A stretch of DNA of 64,000 nt from Acidimicrobiales bacterium. Its GTDB lineage: Bacteria > Actinomycetota > Acidimicrobiia > Acidimicrobiales > Bog-793. The stretch lies in NCBI GenBank assembly GCA_035294085.1, contig DATGLP010000023.1, positions 1 through 64,000 on the forward strand, written 5' to 3'. The notes under the pieces were generated by a model. The model saw only the letters and a program-made list of their open reading frames with translations, made no database searches and was not told the origin of the DNA. Position numbers and translations under genes: made by a program. Shown here piece after piece: positions 6,375-14,102 of this stretch (within the stretch, counting starts at the first letter, position 1; every line of letters starts with the position of its first letter).

Positions 6375-7388
6375 CTAGCGCGAGAGCACGCCCTCGAACT
6401 CGGACTTGGCCGCCCGGTGCATGAGGAGGGGGAGGGAGTCCCTCGGCGAGCGGCCGCCGTGGCACACGGCGACGACCTGCTCCGCGACGGGGACCTCGAC
6501 GCCGTGGCGCCGAGCGAGCTCGACGAGGGGGCGGCAGGTGCGCACCCCCTCCGCCACGGTGCGCGCGCCGGCGAGGACCTCGGCGAGGCGACGACCTTCG
6601 CCGAGTGCCACCCCGACGGCGAAGTTGCGGCTCCTCCTGCTCGTGCAGGTGGCGACGAGGTCGCCGAGCCCGGCAAGGCCGGAGAAGGTGAGCGGCTCGC
6701 CGCCCAGCGCCACGCCGAGGCGCGCCATCTCGGCGAGGGCACGGGTCACGAGCGCGCCACGGGTATTGTCCCCGAGTCCGAGGCCGACCGCCATGCCGCA
6801 GGCGATCGCCATGACGTTCTTCGCGGCGCCGGCGACCTCGCAGCCGACGACGTCGTGGTTCGTGTAGACGCGCAGGGATCTCGAGCCGAACAGTCGCTGG
6901 AGCTCGCGCGCCAGCGCTGCGTCGACCGAGGCGACGACCGACGCGGCCGGCTGGCCGGCCAGGATCTCGCCCGCGAGGTTCGGGCCGGTGAGGACCCCCA
7001 CGGACCTGCCAGGCCAGCACTCGGCGACGATCTCCGTCATCCGAGCGAGCGTCGTCTCCTCGAGGCCCTTGGTAAGGCTGACGACGACGGCGCCTTCGCC
7101 GACAGCCACGGCGCCCGCCTTCAGCACCTCGCGCAGACCGTGGCTCGGGACGGCGAGCACGACGAGCGAGCGCCCCTCGAGCGCCTCCTCGAGCGAGGCC
7201 GTCGCCTCGAGCGAGCGCGAGAGCCGGTGGTCGCCGAGGTAGGCGCGATTGGTGCGCGAACGCCGCACCTCGTCGGCAACCTCCTCCGAGCGTGCCCACA
7301 GCACCGTCGGCAGACGGCGCGCGAGCAGGTCCGCGACCGTGGTTCCCCACGACCCGGCGCCGAGCACGGCGGCATTCCTCAGCTGCAC
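6375..7388 (-). CDS. gpsA: Glycerol-3-phosphate dehydrogenase [NAD(P)+]
   Basis: A protein of 337 residues, typical length. It starts with the nucleotide-binding motif V-L-G-A-G-S-W-G-T-T and carries V-V-S-L-T-K-G-L-E, the catalytic lysine region C-E-V-A-G-A-A-K-N-V-M-A-I-A and G-L-A-G-L-G-D-L-V-A-T-C-T-S-R-R-S-R-N. The enzyme makes sn-glycerol 3-phosphate from dihydroxyacetone phosphate for phospholipids. GTG at 7388 is chosen because the Rossmann motif begins a few residues later; longer GTG starts exist upstream. It is divergent from cofC. Confidence 0.93.
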   Translation of the reverse strand: MQLRNAAVLGAGSWGTTVADLLARRLPTVLWARSEEVADEVRRSRTNRAYLGDHRLSRSLEATASLEEALEGRSLVVLAVPSHGLREVLKAGAVAVGEGAVVVSLTKGLEETTLARMTEIVAECWPGRSVGVLTGPNLAGEILAGQPAASVVASVDAALARELQRLFGSRSLRVYTNHDVVGCEVAGAAKNVMAIACGMAVGLGLGDNTRGALVTRALAEMARLGVALGGEPLTFSGLAGLGDLVATCTSRRSRNFAVGVALGEGRRLAEVLAGARTVAEGVRTCRPLVELARRHGVEVPVAEQVVAVCHGGRSPRDSLPLLMHRAAKSEFEGVLSR

Positions 7389-7482
7389 CTGCGCCGACCA
7401 CACGCCCGAGGGGCCGACCAGCTCGACACCGTGCCCCACGGTAGTGGGCCTGACGCCGGGACGCTCGATGCGCGGCCGCCCG

Positions 7483-7488
7483 TAGACT
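7483..7488 (+). promoter_or_regulatory. -10 box (TAGACT) of cofC
   Basis: TAGACT ends six bases before the GTG start of cofC and no Shine-Dalgarno sequence is present. The pattern indicates a leaderless transcript. Confidence 0.55.
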
Positions 7489-7494
7489 CCGGCC

Positions 7495-8124
7495 GTGCGT
7501 GCGCTCCTCGTGCCGGTCAAGGCCTTCTCGAGGGCCAAGGAGCGGCTCGCGGGCGTCCTCGACGACGCCGAGCGTGCGTCGCTCGCGCGCCGCCTCGCGG
7601 CTGGCGTCCTCGCGGCCAGCGGCTCGATGCCGCGCTTCGTCGTCTGCGACGACGACGACGTCGCGAGCTGGGCAACCTCGTCGGGGGCAACGGTGATCTG
7701 GACGCCCGGACTCGGCCTCTCCGGCGCGGTGCGCCACGGCGTCGAGCGACTCGCGGCGCGCGGCTTCCGCCTCGTCGTCGTGGCGCACGCCGACCTCCCC
7801 TTCGCCGCGGCGCTCGACGCCTTCGGCGAACCGGGCCTGGTGACGCTCGCGCCCGATCGCCGGCTCGACGGAACGAACGTCGCCGCCGTTCCCGCCGGCT
7901 CCGGCTTCGCCTTCGCGTACGGCCCGGGCTCGTTCCGGCGCCACCGCGCCGCGGCGCGCCGCGCCGGCCTGCCCTGCCGCCTCGTCTACGACTGGAACCT
8001 CGCGTGCGACGTCGACGTCGCCGAGGACCTCGGCCTGCTCTCGCAGGATCCACTCGTCGACGGCCCGCCCGGAGTGCCCGGACGAGGGCGCGCGGACACC
8101 GCCACGGTGAGGCGGTCGCCGTGA
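7495..8124 (+). CDS. cofC: 2-phospho-L-lactate guanylyltransferase (F420 biosynthesis)
   Basis: A protein of 209 residues with the CofC pattern. The N-terminus is P-V-K-A-F-S-R-A-K-E-R-L-A (nucleotide-binding lysines), the central G-L-S-G-A-V-R-H-G-V-E is characteristic, and V-V-V-A-H-A-D-L-P-F provides the metal-binding Asp. The enzyme activates phospholactate or phosphoenolpyruvate with GTP for coenzyme F420 assembly. The other F420 genes are not in this window. Its stop overlaps the start of the deacetylase gene by GTGA, so the two are coupled, although no pathway link is known to me. Confidence 0.9.
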   Translation: MRALLVPVKAFSRAKERLAGVLDDAERASLARRLAAGVLAASGSMPRFVVCDDDDVASWATSSGATVIWTPGLGLSGAVRHGVERLAARGFRLVVVAHADLPFAAALDAFGEPGLVTLAPDRRLDGTNVAAVPAGSGFAFAYGPGSFRRHRAAARRAGLPCRLVYDWNLACDVDVAEDLGLLSQDPLVDGPPGVPGRGRADTATVRRSP

Positions 8125-8861
8125 CGACCACTGACCTCGACACGCCGGCGCGCGCCCTCGCGATCGGAGCCCATCCCGACGACATCGAGTTCGGCTGCGG
8201 CGGCACCCTCGCCAAGTGGGCCCTCCAGGGCTGCGAGATCTTCCACCTCGTCCTCACCGACGGCTCGAAGGGCAGCTGGGACGCGGCCAGCGACGCGGCC
8301 GCCCTCGTCCAGTGCCGCCACGAGGAGCAGCGCGCGGCCCAGCGCGCCCTCGGCGGGCACGGCGGCGTCACCTTCCTCGACTGGCCTGATGGCGAGCTCG
8401 AGGCGGGGCTCTACCAACGGCTCCAGGTCGCTGCCTGCATCCGACGGTGCGCACCCGACGTGGTGCTCGGGCACGACCCCTGGAAGCGCTACCGGATCCA
8501 TCCGGACCACCGCAACGCGGGCTGGCTCACGACCGACGGCGTCGTCGCGGCGCGCGACCCGCTCTTCTTCCCCGAACTCGGCCTGCCGCCGCACCGACCG
8601 CGCACGATCCTGCTCTTCGAGGCGGACGACGCCGACCACCTCGAGGACATCTCCGCCACCTTCGACACCAAGCTCGCCGCGCTCTTGTGCCACCGCAGCC
8701 AGCTCCGCTCGACGATGGGCATCGACGCAGCGACGGGTTCGCCTCGCTACGAGGAACAGCTCGGCGCCTTCGAGGCGCGCCTGCGACAGGAGGCCGTCGA
8801 TGCTGCCGGCACGAGCGGCATCCTGCTCGCCGAGTCCTTCAAGCGGATCGACGACCGCTGA
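8121..8861 (+). CDS. PIG-L/LmbE-family deacetylase
   Basis: A protein of 246 residues. A-H-P-D-D-I-E-F-G-C-G-G-T near residue 17 is the zinc-binding signature of N-acetylglucosaminyl deacetylases of the PIG-L/MshB type; I-H-P-D-H further on gives the third zinc ligand. D-G-S-K-G-S-W and H-D-P-W-K-R-Y-R are also family features. Substrates in this family include GlcNAc-Ins (mycothiol) and bacillithiol precursors, but this member cannot be placed in a subgroup with confidence. The GTG start overlaps the cofC stop. Confidence 0.85.
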   Translation: MTTTDLDTPARALAIGAHPDDIEFGCGGTLAKWALQGCEIFHLVLTDGSKGSWDAASDAAALVQCRHEEQRAAQRALGGHGGVTFLDWPDGELEAGLYQRLQVAACIRRCAPDVVLGHDPWKRYRIHPDHRNAGWLTTDGVVAARDPLFFPELGLPPHRPRTILLFEADDADHLEDISATFDTKLAALLCHRSQLRSTMGIDAATGSPRYEEQLGAFEARLRQEAVDAAGTSGILLAESFKRIDDR

Positions 8862-8872
8862 CCGTTCGCGCC

Positions 8873-8919
8873 GCGAGCGGCCCCGCCGCGCAGTACCACG
8901 GCACGGCGGGACCGCTCGC
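8873..8919. terminator. Bidirectional stem-loop terminator
   Basis: GCGAGCGG pairs with CCGCTCGC, followed after one mismatch by CCCGCCG pairing with CGGCGGG, giving a stem of 15 pairs and a 15-base loop. It lies exactly between the convergent deacetylase and HU genes. There is no U tract, as is common in high-GC actinobacteria. Confidence 0.75.
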
Positions 8920-8926
8920 AGCTCGC

Positions 8927-9442
8927 TCAGGCGCGCCGAGCGCCGCGCTTTGCCGGTGCCTTATTCGCAGCCTGCTTGGCCGGCGTGCGCCTCGTGCCAG
9001 CGTTCCTCGCCGGGACACGCGCGGCCACGGCCTTCGGGGCCGTCCTGCGCGCGGTTGGCTTGCTCGCAGCGGTCTTGCTCCCGGCGGCCTTCGCACCCGC
9101 CTTGCGCGCCGTCGCCGACGCCTTGGTCGCAGGAGCAGCGAGCGGCTTCGGCTTGGCGAGCGTGCCTCGCGAGTTGAGGTCGGCCTTCAGCTGGACCCCA
9201 GGGGTGAACCCGATGCCCTTCGATGCCTTGATCCGCACGGGGGCGCCCGTCTGCGGGTTCCGGCCACGGCGGGCCTGGCGCTCGCGCAGCTTGAACGTCC
9301 CGAATCCGGTGATGCGCACCGGCGTGCCTGCACGTACTCCGTTGGTGATCTCGTAGACGAGGGCGTCGAGTGCCGCTGCTGCCTGCACACGGGTCAGACC
9401 CGTATCGCCGCTGATCGCCTCGACCAATTCGGTTCTGTTCAC
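8927..9442 (-). CDS. hup: HU-family DNA-binding protein with basic C-terminal tail
   Basis: A protein of 171 residues. Residues 1-90 are a complete HU domain, with N-R-T-E-L-V-E-A-I at the start, the beta-arm core V-R-I-T-G-F-G-T-F, and R-x-G-R-N-P-Q-T-G, which binds the DNA minor groove. Residues 91-171 form a low-complexity Ala/Lys/Pro/Arg tail like eukaryotic H1, as in mycobacterial HupB. The nucleoid protein compacts and protects DNA. The GTG start has a very strong AAGGAGG five bases upstream, in contrast with the leaderless neighbours. Confidence 0.93.
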   Translation of the reverse strand: MNRTELVEAISGDTGLTRVQAAAALDALVYEITNGVRAGTPVRITGFGTFKLRERQARRGRNPQTGAPVRIKASKGIGFTPGVQLKADLNSRGTLAKPKPLAAPATKASATARKAGAKAAGSKTAASKPTARRTAPKAVAARVPARNAGTRRTPAKQAANKAPAKRGARRA

Positions 9443-9730
9443 TCCTACCTCCTTGAAGATGCTGCGAAGTCCACGCAATACAAGAGGATCTACGGCGCAA
9501 ATGCAAGCAATGTCGCTTCCGAGGTCTCGAGCACGCCGTGTCAGCGGGTTCGAGCGCACGCTTGCCGCAACGGAACGCGAGGAGTTCTTCCAAGGTTTTC
9601 CTCCCTCTTCACCGTCCAGCAGCTGTCGGGCGGCGGTAGGCCGAGCGGTACGGCAACGCGCGACGACAGCGGTACGGACCCGCCCGGCAGGCACCCAGAT
9701 CGCAGCGCGAACGACGCCCTCGCGCTCGTC
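9443..9730. other. Divergent intergenic region between HU and the coupling-protein gene
   Basis: This stretch holds the HU Shine-Dalgarno sequence and presumably its promoter. A candidate -35 TTGCAT and -10 TTGTAT are seen on the minus strand around 9480-9515, but they are weak. The coupling-protein frame stays open leftward without a usual start codon, so part of the stretch could encode an N-terminus. Confidence 0.35.
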
Positions 9731-11092
9731 GTGGCTGCCTCGCGCGCCCATCGCGACGGCCTGTATCTCGGCGAGGGAGCGGGCGGCCCCGTCTTCGCCC
9801 CGCCCGAGCACGGCCTCCTCGTCCTCGGTCCGCCGCGCTCGGGGAAGACCGCGGCGGTCGTCGTCCCGAACGTCCTCAAGGCCGCGGGGAGCGTCCTCGC
9901 GGTCTCGACCAAGCGCGACGTCCTCGACACGACGGCGAGCGCCCGGGCGCGCCTCGGCCCCGTCCTCTGCTTCGACCCGAGCGGGACCCTCGACCCGCCG
10001 CCGCCGGTACGGCGGATCGGCTGGTCTCCGGTCGCAGCGGCCCGGCGGTGGGACCACGCGGTCCTCCTCGCGGAGTCGATGGTCGGCGCGAGCCGCCCCA
10101 GTGATCATGCAGATGCCGTGCACTGGAACGAACGGGCGGGGGCCCTGCTCGCCACGCTGCTCCACGCCGCCGCCCTCGCCGGGACGTCGATGTACGACGT
10201 CGTCGCCGCCGTGAACCGACGCCGGCCCGAGCGGTTCCTCGACGTGCTGGCGCGCCACGGCGCCGCGCTGGCGCTCGACCTGCTCACCGGGATCGTCGAG
10301 ACGGACGAGCGGGAGCAGAGCGGGATCTGGTCCACGGCGTCCGGCATCCTCGCCGCCTACCGGACGCACGAGGCACTCGACGCGACGCGCCTCGAGCCCT
10401 TCGATGCGCGCCGCTTCGTCGCAGAACGGGCGACCCTCTACGTCGCCGTGTCCGGAGAGCACCAGCGGCACCTCGCTCCGCTCGTCGCGGGCATCGTCCG
10501 TGACGTCAGGAGCGCCGCCTACGCGGCGCGCGCTCGAGACGAGACGGCCCCGGTGCCACGACCGCCCGTGCTGCTCGTGCTCGACGAGCTCGCCAACATC
10601 GCGCCGCTCCACGATCTCCCGGCGCTCGTCGCGGAAGGCGCCAGCCAGGGCCTGGTCACGCTCGCCTGCCTGCAGGATCTCTCCCAGGCCCGGGGCCGCT
10701 TCGGCGCGCTCGCTGACGGCTTCCTCTCCCTGTTCGGCGCCAAGCTCGTCCTCGGTGGCATCGGCGACGTCCGGACGCTCGACACGCTCGCACGGCTCGC
10801 CGGAGAGCTCGACGTCCCGAGCGCCTCGGTCACCTTCGGCGCCGGCGGGACGTTCCTTCGCCGCCGCTCGACGACCGTCGCGCCTCGCCGAGTGCCGCGG
10901 CTGCCCGCGGACCGCATCGCGCGACCCCCTGGTCGCCACGCGACCGCGGTGCTCGGCGCGCGCCCGGCGCGCGTCGCGCTCACGCCCTGGTACGCGTCGT
11001 CCCCCTGGCGAGAGGCAGCCGGCCTGGACGGCCCGAGGCACGCGCCAGGTCGCGACGCGGGACGCGAGGGCCCCGCGACACTCCGGCGCTGA
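9731..11092 (+). CDS. VirD4/TraG-like type IV coupling ATPase without membrane anchor
   Basis: A protein of about 453 residues. Walker A is G-P-P-R-S-G-K-T (33-40), followed by A-A-V-V-V-P-N as in TraG/VirD4; Walker B is L-L-V-L-D-E-L-A-N-I-A-P (about 280). The segments L-V-T-L-A-C-L-Q-D-L-S-Q and F-G-A-K-L-V-L-G-G-I-G-D fit the conserved motor core of conjugative coupling proteins. Members normally have two N-terminal membrane helices; none is present here. The first in-frame usual start codon is the GTG at 9731, without a Shine-Dalgarno sequence, so the 5' end is uncertain. It faces a MobF relaxase gene six bases away; no secretion-channel gene is in the window. Confidence 0.78.
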   Translation: MAASRAHRDGLYLGEGAGGPVFAPPEHGLLVLGPPRSGKTAAVVVPNVLKAAGSVLAVSTKRDVLDTTASARARLGPVLCFDPSGTLDPPPPVRRIGWSPVAAARRWDHAVLLAESMVGASRPSDHADAVHWNERAGALLATLLHAAALAGTSMYDVVAAVNRRRPERFLDVLARHGAALALDLLTGIVETDEREQSGIWSTASGILAAYRTHEALDATRLEPFDARRFVAERATLYVAVSGEHQRHLAPLVAGIVRDVRSAAYAARARDETAPVPRPPVLLVLDELANIAPLHDLPALVAEGASQGLVTLACLQDLSQARGRFGALADGFLSLFGAKLVLGGIGDVRTLDTLARLAGELDVPSASVTFGAGGTFLRRRSTTVAPRRVPRLPADRIARPPGRHATAVLGARPARVALTPWYASSPWREAAGLDGPRHAPGRDAGREGPATLRR

Positions 11093-11098
11093 GCCCGG

Positions 11099-13120
11099 TC
11101 ATCGCGCCAGCTGGGCCGGCACCCCGAGCTCGAGCCCGGCGTCGCGCCGGCGCGTGCGGCCGGCCGACGGCCAGGCGCGCACGTCGCGGGCGAGCACGGC
11201 CGACGCGGGGCGCGCGAGGGCGCGGGCCCGCCGCTCGGCGCCGACTCGCCGCAGCGGCGCGACCGCGAGGTGGACGCGGCGCACGCTGGGATCTTCGAGG
11301 AGCGCTCGCGGCAGCGACGTGGCACCTCCGAGCACGACGAGCTCGGTCGGCGGCCGACCGCCGAGGCGTGCAGCGTCACCGCTCACGCGCCCCGCCGCGA
11401 GGACCAGGCGGGCGTCACGGCCGTCTCGGCGCGCTGCGGCGAGGAGCTCCTGCGCCCGGGCCATGAGCCCGGCGGGTCGCTCGACGAGCTCCACCCGGTG
11501 GCATCCTTCCTCGAGCACCCCGAGCGGACCCCTCGCCCCCGCGGGCGCGCCGGTGAGGTCGAGCCGCTCGACGCGCGGCACGAGCACGACCGTCCCCGCC
11601 AGCTCTCGGGCGCGCCCGACGAGACGGTCCAGCGTCGCCGCGCCGAGCGCACCGTCCTCCACGAGCACCATCCCGCCGGCGGCGAGAGCGTCGGCGCGCG
11701 CCGGGGGCTGCGCCGCCACCCCGACGACCGCCTCGAGGTAGGCCGCTCGGGCGCCGTCTGCGGCGATCGCCGCCGCCGGTCTGCCCGCGAGCGTCGCGGC
11801 TCTCGCGAGGTCGAAGAGCACCTCGGCCGCGACGCGCTGGCCGGGGTGGTGCTCGCAGACGAGGAGCGGCTCGCTCGGTGCACCGGGCGACCGCGTCACC
11901 CCCGGAGCGGCCGCACGCGCAACGGCCACGCGGCGCTCGGCCGCGGCGAGCGCCGCAGGGACGAAGAGCGGCTCGCGTCCGCCGGCCGGCAGGCGACGGC
12001 CACGGCCGAGGCGACGGGCCACGGTGCGCGCCGCCACCAGGCGGCCCGAGGCGAGCGCCGCGTCGACGGCGGCCTCCACGACGCGCACCGGCGCGCCGCC
12101 GGGCAGCACGCCGGCGACGTGGCGGACGAGCTCGTCGCGCCGGCAAGCTCGTTCCAGCCCTTCGAGCAGGCGCAGCGCCTCGACCACCTCCCCGGGCTCG
12201 GGCGGCGTCCGCTCGCCCGGCCGACGCGCCGGGGCCAGCTCGGCGAGGCGCGTCTGCGAGAGCCCGAGGGCGCGCGCACGCCCCCACCACGCCTCGACGA
12301 GCGCCTCGTAGGGCGTCTCGAGGTCCTTCGCCGGGCGCGTCCGCAGCGCGGCGGCGCGCGCCGCGCCGACGCCGTGCCGGCCGGAGGCCGCCAGCTCCTC
12401 GAGGATGGCCTCCTGACGGCGCGAGAAGGCGAGGAGCACCGATCGCGGCACGTCGACGAGGTCCGCGAACCCTCCCCGTCGCAGCTCCCAGCGGACGTCG
12501 AGGCGGGCGGCCACCTCGAAGCGCAGCTGGGCGCGATAGAGCGCGCCGGCGGTCCGCAGCTGCGCGTACAGCGCGCGCGCGTCGAGGGCTGACGCTCGCC
12601 CCGCCGCGTCGCAGGCCACGTTCGCCACGAGGACGTGGGTGTGCAGGTGCGGGTCCGGCGCCCGGCTCGTCCGGTGGACGAAGGCGGCCGCGGCGAAGCC
12701 GTCAGCCGGCACGGCGACTCGCTCGCCGCCGACCTCCCGCCGCACGCGCGCCGCGCGCCGCTCGAGGTAGGCGAGGGTCGCGGCGACGCTCGCGTCGTGG
12801 GCCTCGCGCAGGGCGGCCGCCGTCTCGGGGGCGCCGAGGGCGAAGAGGACGCTTGCGGACTTCGGCGCGGAGAAGGTGCAGTCGAAGGCGACGATGCGGC
12901 GCCGATGGAGCGCCGTGCCACGCACCTCCCCCGTCACGGCGTCGACGCCCTCGAGGAGCGCGCCGAGCGTCGACCGGTCGACCGCGGCAGGGCCAAGGTC
13001 GCGCGCCCGCGTCCCGAGCCAGTAGCCCGCGGGCTCGAGCAGGGGGCCGGCTCCCTGCGGCGGCGCCGTCGCGAGGTAGTAGGCCTCGCCGCCGCGGGCG
13101 ACCTTCGCCACGGTGAGCAC
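11099..13120 (-). CDS. MobF (TrwC/TraI-like) relaxase with degenerate helicase domain
   Basis: A protein of 673 residues. The relaxase domain (about 1-250) has Tyr14-Tyr15, A-F-D-C-T-F-S-A-P-K-S-A-S (79-90) and the metal-binding D-P-H-L-H-T-H-V-L-V-A-N with His158, His160 and His162, as in TrwC enzymes that nick plasmid DNA. The C-terminal part aligns in outline with the RecD-like helicase half: M-V-L-V-E-D-G-A-L-G (about 484-493) sits where V-D-E-A-G-x-x is expected. However, there is no G-K-[ST] anywhere in the protein, so Walker A is gone. It is shorter than usual (TrwC about 970). Nicking may persist without unwinding; that is inference. Confidence 0.8.
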   Translation of the reverse strand: MLTVAKVARGGEAYYLATAPPQGAGPLLEPAGYWLGTRARDLGPAAVDRSTLGALLEGVDAVTGEVRGTALHRRRIVAFDCTFSAPKSASVLFALGAPETAAALREAHDASVAATLAYLERRAARVRREVGGERVAVPADGFAAAAFVHRTSRAPDPHLHTHVLVANVACDAAGRASALDARALYAQLRTAGALYRAQLRFEVAARLDVRWELRRGGFADLVDVPRSVLLAFSRRQEAILEELAASGRHGVGAARAAALRTRPAKDLETPYEALVEAWWGRARALGLSQTRLAELAPARRPGERTPPEPGEVVEALRLLEGLERACRRDELVRHVAGVLPGGAPVRVVEAAVDAALASGRLVAARTVARRLGRGRRLPAGGREPLFVPAALAAAERRVAVARAAAPGVTRSPGAPSEPLLVCEHHPGQRVAAEVLFDLARAATLAGRPAAAIAADGARAAYLEAVVGVAAQPPARADALAAGGMVLVEDGALGAATLDRLVGRARELAGTVVLVPRVERLDLTGAPAGARGPLGVLEEGCHRVELVERPAGLMARAQELLAAARRDGRDARLVLAAGRVSGDAARLGGRPPTELVVLGGATSLPRALLEDPSVRRVHLAVAPLRRVGAERRARALARPASAVLARDVRAWPSAGRTRRRDAGLELGVPAQLAR

Positions 13121-13154
13121 CGGGCGAAGCTCGCGTCTCGATGTATCTCGTTAC

Positions 13155-13170
13155 CTACCGTTCACGGTAG
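13155..13170. promoter_or_regulatory. Inverted repeat at the pafC stop / upstream of the relaxase gene
   Basis: CTACCG-TTCA-CGGTAG is a perfect 6-bp inverted repeat. On the minus strand it covers the last codons and stop of pafC and lies 35 bases before the relaxase start. It could be a short transcript hairpin or an operator. The sequence does not distinguish these. Confidence 0.3.
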
Positions 13171-14102
13171 CGGGCCAGGGCGAGACGAGCGACCTCGGCC
13201 GCCGCTCCGGCGAGATCGGCGGGCTCCACGACGGCTGCCTCCGGTCCGAGCATCAGGAGGAGCCGCCCGAGGAAGTGCGCATCGCCGACGGCGACGGGCA
13301 CGACGGCGCGCCCGTCCGGCGACTCGCTGACCGGTCCGGCCGCGAGCCGGTCGAGGAGGACCCGGCGCGCGCTCGGCAGGGAGATCTTCACGAGCCGGGT
13401 CGTGGCACCGCCGGCGAAGGCCCGCGCGCCCGTGAACTCCGCAGGCGGCGTCCGCGCCGGCACACGGTCGGGCACCGGCCGCACCGCCGCCACCCGCGAG
13501 ACCCGGAACCGCCGCCAGTCGCCGGCCAGGCGGCAGAAGGCGTCCAGGTAGAAGTGGCCCTCTCGTGCCACGACGGCGTACGGCTCGACGACGCGCGTCG
13601 TCTCGTCGCCGCGCCTCGCACCGAGGTAGTCGATCTCGACGCAACGCCCCGCGACCGCTGCCTGCCGCAGCTCCTCGAGGTGCTCGGGGACCTCGAGCTC
13701 GACATCGAGGCGGTCCGCACCCAGGGCGGCCTCGAGCTTCGCCAGCGCGCTCGCGAGCGGTCCGTCCTGCTCCGCGCCGTGCACGGCGAGCAGCGCGCGG
13801 GCGGCCGCGGCCACGGCGAAGCCCTCGTCGGGCGTGAGCCGAGGGGGGCGGCGCAGCGCCTCGAGGCCGCGGGCCACCACCCGCGAGCCGTCGACGATGA
13901 GCTCGAGCAGCTGGTCGGGGGTGTAGGGCGGCAGGCCGCAGCACGCCGCGAGCTCGAGCTCCGCCACGAGGGTCGCCTCGTCCATGGCGAAGCGGCGGGC
14001 GAGCTGCGCGATCGACGCCTCGCCGACGCGCGCCAGGTAGGCGAGCACGGCGAGCAGCCGCCGCAGCCGCTCGCCCGCGTCCTTCGTGCCGGCGTCGCTC
14101 AG
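13155..14102 (-). CDS. pafC: WYL-domain transcriptional regulator, PafC-like
   Basis: A protein of about 315 residues. A winged-helix N-terminal part (E-R-L-R-R-L-L-A-V-L-A-Y-L, then I-A-Q-L-A-R-R-F-A-M) precedes a WYL domain with V-E-I-D-Y-L-G-A-R-R-G-D-E-T and H-F-Y-L-D-A-F-C-R-L-A-G-D-W-R-R-F-R-V-S-R. With PafB it is known in mycobacteria to activate a LexA-independent DNA-damage response. The start is unclear: the end of pafB reads CCC-TGA and a CTG overlaps it (CTGA), giving the family's usual N-terminus; the next standard start lies at 14171, inside pafB. Confidence 0.8.
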   Translation of the reverse strand: MSDAGTKDAGERLRRLLAVLAYLARVGEASIAQLARRFAMDEATLVAELELAACCGLPPYTPDQLLELIVDGSRVVARGLEALRRPPRLTPDEGFAVAAAARALLAVHGAEQDGPLASALAKLEAALGADRLDVELEVPEHLEELRQAAVAGRCVEIDYLGARRGDETTRVVEPYAVVAREGHFYLDAFCRLAGDWRRFRVSRVAAVRPVPDRVPARTPPAEFTGARAFAGGATTRLVKISLPSARRVLLDRLAAGPVSESPDGRAVVPVAVGDAHFLGRLLLMLGPEAAVVEPADLAGAAAEVARLALARYRER

